Under the pieces are notes generated by a model. That model was not told the origin of the DNA. It saw nothing but the letters and a program-made list of their open reading frames with translations, and ran no database searches. DNA of 64,000 bases from Phoronis australis (taxonomy: Eukaryota > Phoronida > Phoronidae). The stretch's first letter is position 1. Every line of letters starts with the position of its first letter. The stretch covers positions 372,318-436,317 of the forward strand of contig NMRA01000170.1 in the NCBI GenBank assembly GCA_002633005.1, given 5' to 3'. This document shows positions 63,662 through 64,000 of this stretch, one piece after another. A program made the position numbers and the translations under genes.

Positions 63662-64000
63662 CTGGAATAAGAAAGGAAAGATAAGGAATATATAGATGTA
63701 TCTAGGGCAGCTTAATTGCTCCCCAGGAAAGTACGCAAACAATGCATTCATCTGTTAAAAATTAATTAATTAGCACCCTCTTTTGAAATTCTGGATCTGG
63801 TGAAGTACCATCAAAAACTGAAAAAGCAATTAACAGGAATTTTGCAATAGAGTTAAATCTATTAGTAGTTAAAATCTGCAATATATACATATAACAATTC
63901 CAGGACACCTGGACAGTCTCGGTAGGATGCACTAAGAATGTCCATTTATGCCTATGAACCTTTCTTCAACAAATATATTGAAATCTATCAGTTAACAGAA

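Larger units (their letters stand above)
58171..64000. other. Remaining ceramidase introns and right edge
   Basis: Introns between exons 7 and 1 plus 63662-64000. AT-rich; apart from the 18 bp repeat I see no element, RNA gene or extra exon. The exon(s) encoding the N-terminus must lie beyond 64000 or are unrecognisable here. Confidence 0.5.

Overview
The window is eukaryotic and animal. It holds long AT-rich introns with GT-AG junctions, widely spaced genes, LINE and MITE debris, minisatellites, and three assembly gaps (one base at 7826; 29522-29646; 40759-41695). The proteins are clearly metazoan and resemble their vertebrate homologues. Two near-identical blocks abutting a single N differ by about six substitutions in 415 bp, which is typical of a highly heterozygous marine invertebrate. 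I cannot name the species; an invertebrate deuterostome such as a lancelet, hemichordate or echinoderm is plausible, but a spiralian is not excluded.

Layout. (1) 1743-2494, minus: first coding exon of a MINPP1-like multiple inositol polyphosphate phosphatase, with the rest off the left edge or not recognised. (2) 2495-3002: a 508 bp head-to-head promoter region shared with the next gene. (3) 3003-32414, plus: a complete bifunctional PAPS synthase (APS kinase plus ATP sulfurylase) in 12 coding exons, all with matching phases, and with two different first coding exons, one of them present twice because of an apparent haplotype join. (4) 32415-44253: repeat-rich spacer with foldback elements, a tRNA-headed mobile element, a 117 bp tandem repeat running into a gap, and a decayed LINE. 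(5) 44254-45873, minus: an intronless type II membrane protein with a WSC domain and a PAPS-dependent sulfotransferase domain. (6) 45874-50788: spacer with an orphan promoter-like motif cluster near 47394 and another hairpin element. (7) 50789-63661, minus: neutral ceramidase, 15 exons from the conserved core to the stop codon; the N-terminal exon(s) lie beyond the right edge.

Functional links. PAPS synthase makes the sulfate donor that the sulfotransferase family consumes. MINPP1 and PAPSS2 are also neighbours in human 10q23, so the left pair looks like retained microsynteny, although the relative orientation differs. Neutral ceramidase has no direct pathway link to the others.

The most unusual content is repetitive. 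One family combines a terminal hairpin, an AT-rich body and a tRNA-like segment with A and B boxes (13916-14745, 38471-39106, with partial copies near 36000, 48150 and 54700). It sits beside a second palindrome-headed family (35230-36289, 39106-39830). I did not find a new protein-coding system; the best candidates for something undescribed are these palindromic elements and the alternative PAPSS first exons.
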